A stretch of DNA of 55,077 nt from CAZVFX01 sp964626565 (GTDB lineage: Bacteria > Myxococcota_A > UBA9042 > CAIXZC01), in NCBI GenBank assembly GCA_964626565.1, contig CAZVFX010000039.1, positions 1 through 55,077 on the forward strand, written 5' to 3'. The position numbers were made by a program, and so were the translations under genes. Every line of letters starts with the position of its first letter. The first letter of the stretch is position 1. Below the pieces are notes generated by a model. The model was not told the DNA's origin and ran no database searches. It saw only the letters and a program-made list of their open reading frames with translations. This document shows positions 1 through 8,740 of the stretch, piece after piece.

Positions 1-1
1 G

Positions 2-3000
2 GCTCCCGGCCTGGTCTTCGCCTCTTCTTGCGGAGATGCTCATTGCGAACCGGAGGAGGGAGAAACTTGCGACACCTGCCCTGCCGACTGCGGATGCCTC
101 GACGGGTTCTTGTGCGTGGGAGGGGAGTGCGTGGCGGAGTGTGCTCCCGACTGTGCCGGGAAGTGGTGCGGCAGCGACGGCTGTGGCGGCGAATGCGGCC
201 AATGCGAGCCCGGTCTGCTTTGCAACGCGGGCGAGTGTGTGCCTGCCCAGACGTGCGGCGAGTTGGTAGTCTGTGCGGTTGGCTGCGTCCAGGCCACGGG
301 CGCTCAGTGTCTGCTGGAATGCCTCGCGGAAGGGAGCGACGATGCCCAGGCTCTGTTCGGAGCCTTGACGGCATGTCTTGTCGCGGTCTGCGGAGCGGAT
401 CTGACTTTGGACTGCATGATGGTCGAGATCAACGGCCAGTGCCACGATGAATATGACGCCTGCATGGGCTGCCAGCCGGCTTGCGGCGACAACGTCTGCG
501 GCGACGATGGCTGCGGGGGTTCCTGCGGCGATTGCGCCCCGGAAGAGAATTGTGTCGAGGGGCAGTGCGTCCCGGCCTGTGTTCCCGACTGTGTCCTGAA
601 ATCGTGCGGCGACGATGGCTGCGGCGGTTCCTGCGGTGAGTGCCCCGACGGAGAAATATGTGTCGATACACACTGTGTTCTCGATTGCGTGCCCGACTGT
701 GCTTTGAGTGAGTGTGGTGATGACGGTTGCGGTGGTTCCTGCGGAGAGTGCGACCCCGGCCACGTATGCGAAGGGGGGCACTGTATCGAAACCTGCATAC
801 CCGATTGCGCCGGAAAGCAGTGTGGCGATGATGCCTGCGGCGGTGTTTGTGGTGTGTGTGCGCCGGGCGAGAAATGCCAGCAGGACCAGTGTATCTGCAT
901 GGCCGATTGTACGGGCAAGGAGTGCGGTAGCGACGGCTGCGGGGGAATGTGCGGCCTGTGTCCGCCGAATCAGAACTGCCAGAACGGTTTGTGTGCGGGC
1001 GGCGGCTCCGGCCTCGGTTGCGAGGCCACCGGGTTTGCGGGATGCGGCGGGTGTCAGTGCGAGAACTGTGTCTGCAACATGGACCCGTACTGCTGCGATG
1101 TCACCTGGGATGGCATTTGCGCTGACGAGTGTGTGGATATGTGTGGCGGCTGTGGGGGCGGCAATGTCGGAGCGGGTTGTGTTCCTACCGACAGCCCCGG
1201 ATGCGGCGGCTGCGCGTGCGAATCGTGTGTCTGCAACCTGGACGCATTCTGCTGCCAGTTCGCGTGGGACGGTATTTGCGTGGCCGAGTGCGAAACCGAC
1301 TGTGGCGGGTGCGGAGGGGGCCCCGAGAATTGCGGCGACGGGTTTTGCGACCCGGCCGATGGGGAGACCTGCTCGAGTTGCATGTCCGATTGCGGCTGCC
1401 CGCCGAGCCAGACCTGCCAGGGCGGAGCCTGTGTGCAGGGCGGGCCGGATTCCTGCTACGGCCAGTGCGGCGGCTCCACCGATAACTGCTATTGTGACGA
1501 CGCATGCTTCGGGTTTGGCGACTGCTGCGCAGATGTATGCCAGGCTTGCCCCCAGTTGACCGATTGTGGTGGCGGCGGTTGTGGCGATGCTAGCTGCGAC
1601 GCAGGGGAAAACTGCAGCAACTGCCCCTCGGATTGCCCCTGCCCCATGGGCCAACTGTGCCAGGCGGGAGTCTGCACCGGCGGCGGTGGCGGCGGCTGCG
1701 AGGAGTCCGACTTTCCGGGCTGCGGGGGATGCCCCTGTGAAGCTTGTGTCTGCGGCATGGACCCGTTCTGCTGCGACGTGGGTTGGGACGGTATCTGCGT
1801 GGACGAGTGCATAGAGCAGTGCGGCGGCTGCGGACCGGTCATCGTCTGTGGGGACGGAAACTGCGACTCCGGCAACGGTGAGGATTGTGCGACCTGTCCC
1901 ACCGATTGCGGTTGTCCCCAAGGGCAGGCATGCATAAACGGGGACTGCTGCGTCCCTAACTGTGCGGGCAAGGAGTGCGGTCCTGACGGTTGCGGCGGCA
2001 CGTGCGGGCACTGTGATGCGGGGAGTTGTTCCGACGGAATGTGTTCCTGGGGATTGGGTTGTGCGGAAAGCCAGGAGCCCGGTTGCGGCGGCTGCACCTG
2101 CGAAGATTGTGTGTGCGAGTTCGACCCCTTCTGTTGCGAGAGTCACTGGGATGGGGGATGCGTTGCGGTCTGTCTGGAAGACTGCGAAGGCTGCGACCAG
2201 CTTGAGAGTTGCGGTGACGGCGTCTGTGACGCCGAGGTTCTGGAAAACTGCGGCACCTGTCCTCAGGATTGCGGTTGTGACGGTTCTTTATCCTGTGTCG
2301 GCAGCGACTGTGTCGTGGACTTCTGCTCCCTGGGTCTTTCCCCGGAGGGGTGCTGCCTCGACGGCAAGCTGGTGCTGTGTGTGGCCGGCGAAGTGGTGGA
2401 GACGGACTGCGAGTCTCAGGGAGGAGTGTGTGGTTGGTTCACGGGGAACGAGCAGTTGGACCCGGGTTATTACTGCGGGCCGGAAGAGAGCGTCGACGTA
2501 GCCGGGGACCCCGACAACATATACCCCATCGATTGTCCTGCGTGCCCGTCGTCGTGTGACGGCAAGGAGTGCGGCGGTGACGGCTGTGGAGGAAGCTGCG
2601 GTGATTGCCCGGACGGTTCTCTGTGCGAGGCCGGCGAGTGCGTGGTTTGCGAACCGTTCTGCGACGGCAAGGATTGCGGCCCAGATGGCTGCGGCGGCAA
2701 TTGCGGCCAATGCGCCGATGATGAGGATTGCGTCGGCGGCACGTGCCTTGGGTGTCTGCCATACTGCGTGGGCGCCGAGTGCGGCGACGACGGCTGCGGT
2801 GGCAGTTGCGGCGAGTGCGTTGAGCCGGGAGAGGTTTGCTCCAACGGCCAGTGCGTCTGCTCCCCCGATTGTGAAGACAAGGAGTGCGGATCCGATGGTT
2901 GCGGTGGGATCTGCGGGGTTTGTCCCGTGGAGCTGACCTGCAACGGCGGCGTGTGCTCCGACTGCTCTCCCGACTGCGACGGTAAGGAGTGCGGCGACAA

Positions 3001-3598
3001 CGGTTGCGGCGGCAGTTGCGGCGAATGCCCGGTCGAGTACAACTGCGACGAAGGTGTCTGCATGCCAATCTGCCTCCCCGAGTGTGACGGCAAGGATTGT
3101 GGTCCCGATGGATGCGGCGGAACGTGCGGGGATTGCCCGCCCGGCATCCCATGCTTCCAGGGGGTGTGTGACCCGTCGTGTGTTCCTGATTGCGCCGCAA
3201 GCGAGTGCGGAGACGATGGCTGCCAGGGTAGCTGCGGTGAGTGCGAAAAGGGATTCGAGTGCGTGCTGGGTGAGTGCAAGGAACTGTGTACCCCCGATTG
3301 TGAAGGGCGGGAGTGTGGAGGCGACGGCTGTGGCGGCAGTTGCGGCAGTTGTGACCCGGGCCTGTTGTGCAGTCTCGACGGATTTTGTACTTCCGTGGCC
3401 CCGGGGGCTGACCTGGTGGAAGGCGCGGAAGAGTCGGGCGGCCTGATCGTAGACACCAACAGTTCCAAATCGGGCGGGTGCCAGGCCGGTCGCACAACGT
3501 CGCCCGCACCGCTGTGGTTGTTGGTCCTCCTGCTATCGGTTGGCTGGGCGCTGAGACGCAGGCGAGACCAGGCGAGTTGCCACCACCTTACTACCTAA
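2..3598 (+). CDS. Cys-rich repeat surface protein, 5' partial, MYXO-CTERM-like tail
   Basis: The frame is open from the window edge, so the true start lies upstream; 1198 codons are visible. It is a mosaic of disulfide-rich modules. There are 15 copies of a CxxxCxGKxCGxDGCGGxCGxC-like repeat. Four copies carry a PGCGGCxCExCVCxxDPFCC/WDGxC pattern, and five a CGDGxCD..ENCxTCPxDCGC pattern, the first at the window edge. One somatomedin-B-like motif (SCYGQCGG...CDDAC...GDCC) lies near 1451-1555. The end reads Gly-Cys, a polar linker, Pro, a hydrophobic stretch (LWLLVLLLSVGWAL) and RRRR, which matches the MYXO-CTERM sorting-signal layout known from Myxococcota. I infer export, processing near the GlyCys and display on the outer surface. 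No enzymatic domain is visible; an adhesive or structural role is a guess. Confidence 0.85.
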   Translation, partial: APGLVFASSCGDAHCEPEEGETCDTCPADCGCLDGFLCVGGECVAECAPDCAGKWCGSDGCGGECGQCEPGLLCNAGECVPAQTCGELVVCAVGCVQATGAQCLLECLAEGSDDAQALFGALTACLVAVCGADLTLDCMMVEINGQCHDEYDACMGCQPACGDNVCGDDGCGGSCGDCAPEENCVEGQCVPACVPDCVLKSCGDDGCGGSCGECPDGEICVDTHCVLDCVPDCALSECGDDGCGGSCGECDPGHVCEGGHCIETCIPDCAGKQCGDDACGGVCGVCAPGEKCQQDQCICMADCTGKECGSDGCGGMCGLCPPNQNCQNGLCAGGGSGLGCEATGFAGCGGCQCENCVCNMDPYCCDVTWDGICADECVDMCGGCGGGNVGAGCVPTDSPGCGGCACESCVCNLDAFCCQFAWDGICVAECETDCGGCGGGPENCGDGFCDPADGETCSSCMSDCGCPPSQTCQGGACVQGGPDSCYGQCGGSTDNCYCDDACFGFGDCCADVCQACPQLTDCGGGGCGDASCDAGENCSNCPSDCPCPMGQLCQAGVCTGGGGGGCEESDFPGCGGCPCEACVCGMDPFCCDVGWDGICVDECIEQCGGCGPVIVCGDGNCDSGNGEDCATCPTDCGCPQGQACINGDCCVPNCAGKECGPDGCGGTCGHCDAGSCSDGMCSWGLGCAESQEPGCGGCTCEDCVCEFDPFCCESHWDGGCVAVCLEDCEGCDQLESCGDGVCDAEVLENCGTCPQDCGCDGSLSCVGSDCVVDFCSLGLSPEGCCLDGKLVLCVAGEVVETDCESQGGVCGWFTGNEQLDPGYYCGPEESVDVAGDPDNIYPIDCPACPSSCDGKECGGDGCGGSCGDCPDGSLCEAGECVVCEPFCDGKDCGPDGCGGNCGQCADDEDCVGGTCLGCLPYCVGAECGDDGCGGSCGECVEPGEVCSNGQCVCSPDCEDKECGSDGCGGICGVCPVELTCNGGVCSDCSPDCDGKECGDNGCGGSCGECPVEYNCDEGVCMPICLPECDGKDCGPDGCGGTCGDCPPGIPCFQGVCDPSCVPDCAASECGDDGCQGSCGECEKGFECVLGECKELCTPDCEGRECGGDGCGGSCGSCDPGLLCSLDGFCTSVAPGADLVEGAEESGGLIVDTNSSKSGGCQAGRTTSPAPLWLLVLLLSVGWALRRRRDQASCHHLTT

Positions 3599-3607
3599 AA
3601 TTAAACC

Positions 3608-3636
3608 TTGAACATCATTAAGAAAAGCAGTAGTTA
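3608..3636 (+). promoter_or_regulatory. Candidate sigma-70 promoter for aspartate kinase
   Basis: TTGAAC (3608-3613), a 17-nt spacer and TAGTTA (3631-3636) lie between the Cys-rich gene and the kinase. The predicted start near 3643 gives a leader of about 15 nt holding the GAGG ribosome site. The -10 match is only moderate. Confidence 0.4.
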
Positions 3637-3657
3637 GTAAAGAACTGAGGTGCAGTA

Positions 3658-4875
3658 GTGAAACCAGTAGTCGTGCATAAGTATGGGGGATCCTCGGTCG
3701 CGGATATCGACAAGATCCGCGCCGTTGCCAAACACGTGGTAGACACCGCTGCCTCCGGACTGGGGGTTGTGGCGGTGGTTTCCGCAATGGGCAAAACCAC
3801 TGACGTACTCATGCAACTTGCTACCCAGATCGATCCCGAGCCCTCCCGGCGCGAATTGGACATGCTGCTGACTGTGGGAGAGCGAGTAACCATGGCGCTG
3901 CTCTCCATGGCCATTAATCGCATGGGACACGACGCCATCTCTTTTACCGGGTCTCAGTGTGGGATTATCACCACAGACAGTCACTCCAACGCCCGGATTA
4001 TTGAGGTGCGTCCTTTCCGGATCCAGGATGAACTGGCCAGGGGCAGGATAGTGATCGTCGCCGGGTATCAGGGCGCCAGCTACAAGCGGGAGATTACGAC
4101 GCTGGGGCGTGGCGGTTCGGACACCACAGCCATCGCATTGGCCGCAGCCCTGGACGCAGAGCGGGTCGAGATATACTCCGACGTTGACGGTGTCTATACG
4201 GCCGATCCGGCGGTAGTTGAGAATGCGTTCAAGCTCGACGAGATAGATACGGATGAGATGATGTTGCTCTCCAAGTCCGGGGCGCGGGTATTGGCTGCCG
4301 ATGCTCTGGAGTATGCTCGCAAGAACAACATCGCAGTCTATGCCAAGGCCACAGCCGATCCGGACGGCGAAGGCACCGTAATCCGCAAGGACCCCGCCGG
4401 TCGAAACGACCGCCAATTCACCGCTGTTGCGGGCAAGAAGGGGGTGGTTTGCGTGCGGTTCGGGGAGTCCCCGGGCGGCAACGGCCGGGCAGGGCTCATC
4501 GAATGCCTGAACGCCATGGGTGAAGAACAGGTGATGCCTTTCATGTCGCACCTCAGCCTGCAGGGCGGCATGGGTGCGACGTTCCTGTTCTCATCGGAGA
4601 ACCTGCACGAGCCTAAGGGCTTTGAGCAGCGGGTTCGGGACCGTTTCGGCGATTCAGTGGAATACAGAACAGACATCGGCACGGTGACGCTGGTGGGAGC
4701 GGGTATCGCCGAGGAGGCACGCACCCACGCTCGCATCGCCGGTTTTCTTGAGGAGCATCGAGACTTGATCGAACAGGTCTTCTTTTCTCCCTTGGCCGCG
4801 ACCATGCTGGTGAAGGCGACTGACGTGGACCACCTTGTGCGGGACACTCACGAGCTTTTCTTGGAGGAGAAGTAA
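3658..4875 (+). CDS. lysC: Aspartate kinase
   Basis: 405 aa. It phosphorylates L-aspartate, the first step towards lysine, threonine, methionine and diaminopimelate. The N-terminal amino-acid-kinase fold shows KYGGSSVAD at residues 8-16, the GERVTMALL segment and the GRGGSDTTA nucleotide/aspartate motif near residue 150, followed by YSDVDGVYTADP. The last ~150 residues fit the two ACT domains that give feedback control in this family. It starts with GTG, with GAGG 7 nt upstream. The length is normal for a monofunctional enzyme; no homoserine dehydrogenase domain follows. It is 27 nt upstream of ssb and probably co-transcribed with it, an unusual but not informative pairing. Confidence 0.95.
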   Translation: MKPVVVHKYGGSSVADIDKIRAVAKHVVDTAASGLGVVAVVSAMGKTTDVLMQLATQIDPEPSRRELDMLLTVGERVTMALLSMAINRMGHDAISFTGSQCGIITTDSHSNARIIEVRPFRIQDELARGRIVIVAGYQGASYKREITTLGRGGSDTTAIALAAALDAERVEIYSDVDGVYTADPAVVENAFKLDEIDTDEMMLLSKSGARVLAADALEYARKNNIAVYAKATADPDGEGTVIRKDPAGRNDRQFTAVAGKKGVVCVRFGESPGGNGRAGLIECLNAMGEEQVMPFMSHLSLQGGMGATFLFSSENLHEPKGFEQRVRDRFGDSVEYRTDIGTVTLVGAGIAEEARTHARIAGFLEEHRDLIEQVFFSPLAATMLVKATDVDHLVRDTHELFLEEK

Positions 4876-4902
4876 CAGAACCTGAGGTTGACGGAGGTAG
4901 AC

Positions 4903-5346
4903 ATGGCCGCATCAGTAAACAAAGTGATCCTCGTGGGACGGCTGGGCGCAGACCCCGAGATCAGGTACACACCCAACGGACAGGCGGTCGCAACCTTGCG
5001 GCTGGCCACCAACGAATGGAGCGGCTCCGGCGAGTCTCGAGAAGAGCGCACGGAATGGCACCGGGTGGTGGTATGGGGAAAGCTGGCGGAGCGCTGCAGT
5101 GAGTACCTGAAGAAGGGCCGCCAGGTGTACGCCGAAGGTCGGCTGCGGACCCGTTCATGGGAAGACCGGGATGGCAACAAGCGGTATACCACCGAGATCG
5201 TTGCCAACACCGTACAGTTCCTGGGTTCGGCTGGTGCAGACCGGGACTTCGACTCGGGTGGCGGCGGCGGTGGCGGTGCATCAAAGCAGGTTGAGACCGC
5301 GGAGAGCAACTCCGGCGGCGGCGGCGACGACGACTTCCCCTTCTAG
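4903..5346 (+). CDS. ssb: Single-stranded DNA-binding protein
   Basis: 147 aa. It binds single-stranded DNA in replication, recombination and repair. The OB fold begins VNKVILVGRLGADPEIRYT and continues with the WHRVVVWGKLAE strand and the YVEGRL-like YAEGRLRTRSW segment. A Gly-rich linker leads to the acidic tip DDDFPF, which in this family recruits partner proteins. I choose ATG 4903 over an in-frame TTG at 4888 because GGAGG sits 5 nt before the ATG and homologues begin close to this residue. The stop codon shares a palindromic CTAG with the convergent hemerythrin gene. Confidence 0.95.
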   Translation: MAASVNKVILVGRLGADPEIRYTPNGQAVATLRLATNEWSGSGESREERTEWHRVVVWGKLAERCSEYLKKGRQVYAEGRLRTRSWEDRDGNKRYTTEIVANTVQFLGSAGADRDFDSGGGGGGGASKQVETAESNSGGGGDDDFPF

Positions 5347-5750
5347 CCGGACTGCTGGTCGACGAAGCGCGCCATTTTTGTGTCCACATGCTTGATGTGC
5401 TGGACGAACCAGTCAGAGAGCAGAAAGTGTAGTTTCAGACGCAATTTCCCTGTCTCGTCCCCACCTTCCGCCCTGGTGCGAAGGTCAAGTATCTCGGTGC
5501 GAAACTGCTTGTGCTGCCGGATGTGGGCTTCCCGCTCCCCGTAGGAGTGCTGGGCCATGAGCGTTTCCTCTGCTGCAAAATGGAACAGGACATAGTCGGC
5601 AAGAAAATCCAGCGCGTTGAGGAAATCGTCCTTCGAGGGAACAAGCTCTTCAACTCCCAGAAGACGGTTGCCCCGGGCAAACAACTCCCGGTGTTGGTTA
5701 TCGATAAGGTCCACTCCCACCAGCAGGTCGTCGGTAAGGGTCACCTTCAT
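5343..5750 (-). CDS. Bacteriohemerythrin
   Basis: 135 aa, a single-domain non-heme diiron O2-binding protein. All expected ligands are visible: His20 (NQHRE), His57 and Glu61 (HFAAE), His76, His80, and His118...Asp123 (HIKHVD). The length is typical for a stand-alone bacterial hemerythrin, and no signal peptide is seen, so it should be cytoplasmic. Known roles of the family are O2 delivery, buffering or sensing. GAGGAG lies 6 nt before the ATG. It follows the PLP-enzyme gene by 28 nt on the same strand, so they are likely co-transcribed; no metabolic link is evident. Confidence 0.92.
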   Translation of the reverse strand: MKVTLTDDLLVGVDLIDNQHRELFARGNRLLGVEELVPSKDDFLNALDFLADYVLFHFAAEETLMAQHSYGEREAHIRQHKQFRTEILDLRTRAEGGDETGKLRLKLHFLLSDWFVQHIKHVDTKMARFVDQQSG

Positions 5751-5778
5751 GGGTCACTCCTCATAGATTGGATTGGGG

Positions 5779-7233
5779 TTACAGGTACTCCGACAAGATG
5801 CCCGTCTGGGCGTTGAAGTCCTTGATCCTTGGATCCCACATGGCCGCCTGCCCGAGGGCGTCGTCCCAGTAGCCCGGGTCATACCACTGCCGATTCAGCT
5901 CCTCCACCGATTTTCCCTGCTGTTCGACCCACGTGAAGTACTTCAGGTTGTGGATCCGCTTGCGGTCCCAGTAGCCCAGCTCCTGCATGTGATCCGTACC
6001 CTGCTTCCGCAGGCTGCATTCGAGGTCCACCGCCGCATCGGTGGGGGAGTACTCTCCATGCGTCTCGCGCAGCTCCTCCAACCGGGATCCGTACATCTCC
6101 ATGGAGTCGGTGAAGATAGTGAACACCGCGTCGTTTTCGTTCATCTCGTAATACTTCGCCAGCTTGATCGCGGTGAGCATATTGCACACCGATGAGATGC
6201 CCATCAAAGGCAGTTGCTCGACGGTGTCCAGCGGCACTCCGGCCTCCAGCAGTTGTTCCCTTCCTGCAGGCTCGTTGAAGAGGCGGATAAGCCGGATCGT
6301 GTCCTCATCATCAATCCCGCACACCACATCCGTGTTTCTGACGTTGTGTACCCAGGGGATGTGCTTGTCGCCGATTCCCTCGATGCGATGGTCGCCGTAG
6401 CCGTTGTACAGCAGGGTGGGGCATTGCAACGCTTCCGAAGCACAAACCTTGATCAGGGGGTGAGTTTTGCGCAGGCCGTCGGCACAACCGATGGTTCCGG
6501 CCGAGCCGGTTGACAGCGCGATGCCGGATAGCTGCTGGCCCTTCTCCAACTCAGCAGCCACCACCTCGCGCATCGCCTCCGCAGTGACTTCGTAGTGCCA
6601 GATGGGGTTGCCGAATTCCGCAAACTGGTTGAGGATAACGACTTCATCACCCCTGGTTTCCAACAACTCCCAGCATTTGTCGTAGATCTCCTTCACATTC
6701 GATTCACAGCCGGGGGTCGCGATGATCTCGGCGCCCACCGTCTCAAGCCATTCGAAGCGCTCCCTGCTCATCCCTTCGGGCAGAATCGCAATGGCGTCGC
6801 AGCCCAGAAGATAGGAATCGTAAGCGCCGCCGCGGCAGTAGTTGCCGGTGGACGGCCACACCGCCTTCTGCCGGGTCGGGTCGAACTCACCGGAGATGAG
6901 CCTTGACACCAGGGGGCCGAAAGTCGCACCCACCTTGTGGGCTCCGGTAGGGAAGTACTTTCCTACCAGCCCGAAGATCCTGGCCGATACGCCGGTGAGA
7001 GAGCTGGGCAGCTCCACGAAGTTGACATTCCCGAAACCGCCGGTTGCCGGATCGTTCTTCCAGTTGATGCGAAAAAGATTGAGGGAGTTCAGGTCCCAAA
7101 GGCCGATGCTTTTCAGTTTGTCCTTCACTGCGGCGGGGATTCTCTCCGGGTGTTTCATCTCTTCGTAGGTGGGGATGATGACGTGCTTCTCACGGCATCG
7201 TTGGATGGTGTTCTGAAGGACCTGGTTCGTCAT
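5779..7233 (-). CDS. PLP-dependent enzyme, fold type II (cysteine-synthase-like)
   Basis: 484 aa. FPTGAHKVGATFGP holds the probable Schiff-base lysine (about Lys100), and STGSAGTIG is a phosphate-cup loop of the tryptophan-synthase-beta/cysteine-synthase superfamily. It is longer than ordinary cysteine synthase (~310 aa), with about 40 extra residues at the N-terminus and over 100 at the C-terminus (GYWDRKRIHNLKYFTWVEQQ region), and it resembles the beta-subunit-like PLP proteins of deltaproteobacteria. The substrate cannot be read from sequence. ATG 7233 is preferred to an upstream in-frame start because AAGGAG is 7 nt upstream. It is divergent from the IHF-like gene. Confidence 0.8.
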   Translation of the reverse strand: MTNQVLQNTIQRCREKHVIIPTYEEMKHPERIPAAVKDKLKSIGLWDLNSLNLFRINWKNDPATGGFGNVNFVELPSSLTGVSARIFGLVGKYFPTGAHKVGATFGPLVSRLISGEFDPTRQKAVWPSTGNYCRGGAYDSYLLGCDAIAILPEGMSRERFEWLETVGAEIIATPGCESNVKEIYDKCWELLETRGDEVVILNQFAEFGNPIWHYEVTAEAMREVVAAELEKGQQLSGIALSTGSAGTIGCADGLRKTHPLIKVCASEALQCPTLLYNGYGDHRIEGIGDKHIPWVHNVRNTDVVCGIDDEDTIRLIRLFNEPAGREQLLEAGVPLDTVEQLPLMGISSVCNMLTAIKLAKYYEMNENDAVFTIFTDSMEMYGSRLEELRETHGEYSPTDAAVDLECSLRKQGTDHMQELGYWDRKRIHNLKYFTWVEQQGKSVEELNRQWYDPGYWDDALGQAAMWDPRIKDFNAQTGILSEYL

Positions 7234-7312
7234 GTTCTCGCTCCTTGTCAACGCGGTCAATCGCAGCCCGAACGTCTACCACCAAATGTTCCCTTTGTCC
7301 ATCGATTTTGTC

Positions 7313-7342
7313 TTGACTGTACGGTTCGTAACCCCCTATTAT
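7313..7342 (+). promoter_or_regulatory. Sigma-70-type promoter for the IHF-like gene
   Basis: TTGACT (7313-7318), 18 nt, then TATTAT (7337-7342). The predicted transcript starts near 7349 with an 18-nt leader that contains the AGGGGG ribosome site. It lies in the divergent gap between the PLP enzyme and this gene. Confidence 0.6.
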
Positions 7343-7366
7343 GAAAGGGACAGAGGGGGACTCAGG

Positions 7367-7651
7367 ATGACTCGTTCGGAACTCATAGACAAATTTGCCA
7401 GAAGCGCGGTGATCAGCAGGCAGCGCGCTGCCGTCGTCGTGGAGGCTTTCTTTGAGGCCCTCTCCGGAGCTCTCGAGAACGGAGAGCGTGTGGAATTGAG
7501 AAGTTTCGGCAATTTCTCTGTACGCAGCTATGAATCCTACGTTGGCCGTAATCCCAGAACCGGTGACAAAGTCTTCGTATCTGAAAAGCGTCTCCCCTAC
7601 TTCAAGCCCAGCTTGGAACTCAGGCGCAAACTCAATCCCGGCCAGGACTAG
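7367..7651 (+). CDS. IHF/HU family DNA-binding protein, IHF-beta-like
   Basis: 94 aa. It is a small DNA-bending nucleoid protein that acts as a dimer. MTRSELIDKFA begins the helical dimerisation part; ELRSFGNFSVR and GRNPRTGDKV are the family signature, including the Pro at the tip of the DNA-intercalating arm, followed by FKPSLELRRKLN. The opening MT(K/R)SELI is closest to IhfB. ATG 7367 is chosen because upstream in-frame codons lie inside the promoter. The radical SAM gene begins 5 nt after the stop, so the two are likely co-transcribed. Confidence 0.9.
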   Translation: MTRSELIDKFARSAVISRQRAAVVVEAFFEALSGALENGERVELRSFGNFSVRSYESYVGRNPRTGDKVFVSEKRLPYFKPSLELRRKLNPGQD

Positions 7652-7655
7652 ACCT

Positions 7656-8678
7656 GTGACCCCTCAGGGGCCGGATTCCCACCACATTGCATCGTTTCAG
7701 AAACCCCGTGGAAATCGCGTCCAGTGCCTGCTGTGTCCCCACTTGTGTGTAGTCGCAGAGGGGGAAACCGGAACCTGCGGGGTGCGAGCCGTCCGAGATG
7801 GCCGGCTGGAAAGCCTCGTGTACGGGCGCCCCGCAGCCATGGCAGTGGACCCCATCGAGAAAAAGCCACTGTTTCACTTCATGCCCGCGGCCCGCACCTT
7901 CTCTTACGCCACCAGAGGCTGCAACCTCGTCTGCTCCTACTGCCAGAATTTTAACCTCTCCCAATCAACCGACTTCGTGCCTGCGGCAAAGCAGGTTTCT
8001 CCTGAGCGCATGGTCGCAGCCGCACAAGCCGAACAGTGCGCCGTCATTGCGCACACTTACTCTGAACCCACCATCTACTTCGAATATGCCCACGATATTG
8101 CCCGCCTGGCCCGGGCCGATGGCCTGAAGAACGTATTCGTGACCAACGGATTCATCAACGCCGATCCTCTTGAACAGATTGCTCCGTTCATGGACGGCGC
8201 CAACGTCGACCTGAAGTCGTTTTCGGACGAGACCTATCGCAAGCACTGCAACGGCCGTCTCCAACCGGTGCTGGATACCATCACCCGGATGCACGACGCA
8301 GGCGTCTGGGTGGAGGTCACGACTCTTCTCATCCCGGGGCTCAACGATGGGGCCGCGGAGCTCAAGGCGCTATGCGACTTCATCGCCGGCGTGTCCCCTT
8401 CCATTCCCTGGCACGTCTCCAGGTTCCACCCCGATTTCAACATGCTCGATCGGCCGGCGACCTCCCTGGCATCGTTGGAGCAAGCGGCTGATGCCGGCCG
8501 GGCCGCCGGCCTTCAGTTCATCTACCTGGGCAACGTGCGCGGCCACAACACCGAAAGCACTCTGTGCCCCAACTGCGCCAGTGTCGTGGTAGCCCGTCGG
8601 GGGTTCTCAGTACTGGAGAACCGTCTGGCTGGGAACTGCTGCCCCGATTGCGGGCAGGTCGTCGCCGGCGCCTGGTAG
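7656..8678 (+). CDS. amrS: AmmeMemoRadiSam-type radical SAM enzyme
   Basis: 340 aa. The N-terminal cysteines (CLLCPHLC...GTCGVR) form the zinc-finger-like segment typical of AmrS/PflA-like proteins. The radical SAM cluster motif is CNLVCSYC, in the form CxxxCxxC, which should bind a [4Fe-4S] cluster to cleave SAM. The C-terminus has CPNC and CCPDC pairs, suggesting a second metal site. The family partners are AMMECR1 and MEMO1 proteins, neither of which is in the window; the reaction is not settled. GTG 7656 is chosen because it follows the IHF stop by 4 nt and has AGGA 8 nt upstream; a longer frame would overlap IHF. Confidence 0.88.
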   Translation: MTPQGPDSHHIASFQKPRGNRVQCLLCPHLCVVAEGETGTCGVRAVRDGRLESLVYGRPAAMAVDPIEKKPLFHFMPAARTFSYATRGCNLVCSYCQNFNLSQSTDFVPAAKQVSPERMVAAAQAEQCAVIAHTYSEPTIYFEYAHDIARLARADGLKNVFVTNGFINADPLEQIAPFMDGANVDLKSFSDETYRKHCNGRLQPVLDTITRMHDAGVWVEVTTLLIPGLNDGAAELKALCDFIAGVSPSIPWHVSRFHPDFNMLDRPATSLASLEQAADAGRAAGLQFIYLGNVRGHNTESTLCPNCASVVVARRGFSVLENRLAGNCCPDCGQVVAGAW

Positions 8679-8689
8679 CCCCCCCTTTT

Positions 8690-8718
8690 TTGACACCCTA
8701 TGGGTGTCGTTCTAGCAT
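8690..8718 (+). promoter_or_regulatory. Strong sigma-70 promoter of the 8.7-14.3 kb operon
   Basis: A consensus TTGACA (8690-8695) is followed by a 17-nt spacer and TAGCAT (8713-8718). The predicted start near 8725 is 16 nt before the ATG of the propeller gene. A perfect palindrome is built into the -35/spacer region. Confidence 0.65.
8692..8708. promoter_or_regulatory. Perfect 17-bp palindrome overlapping the -35 box; candidate operator
   Basis: GACACCC-TAT-GGGTGTC has 7-bp arms and a 3-bp centre. It overlaps the -35 element and spacer, the position where a dimeric repressor would block RNA polymerase. It could also be the stem of a terminator for the upstream gene, but the T-run lies on the wrong side for that. 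Confidence 0.5.
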
Positions 8719-8740
8719 CGATCCACGGACAAGGAGACCG

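Noticed and set aside
2470..3495. Long antisense open frames (300 codons and more) across the Cys-rich gene
   Set aside because: They arise because TGC/TGT-rich repeats read as Ser/Pro/Arg-rich strings on the other strand; no ribosome sites, and the sense frame has clear modular domains.
7656..8678. A complete AmmeMemoRadiSam operon
   Set aside because: Only the radical SAM member is present; no AMMECR1 or MEMO1 gene is adjacent.
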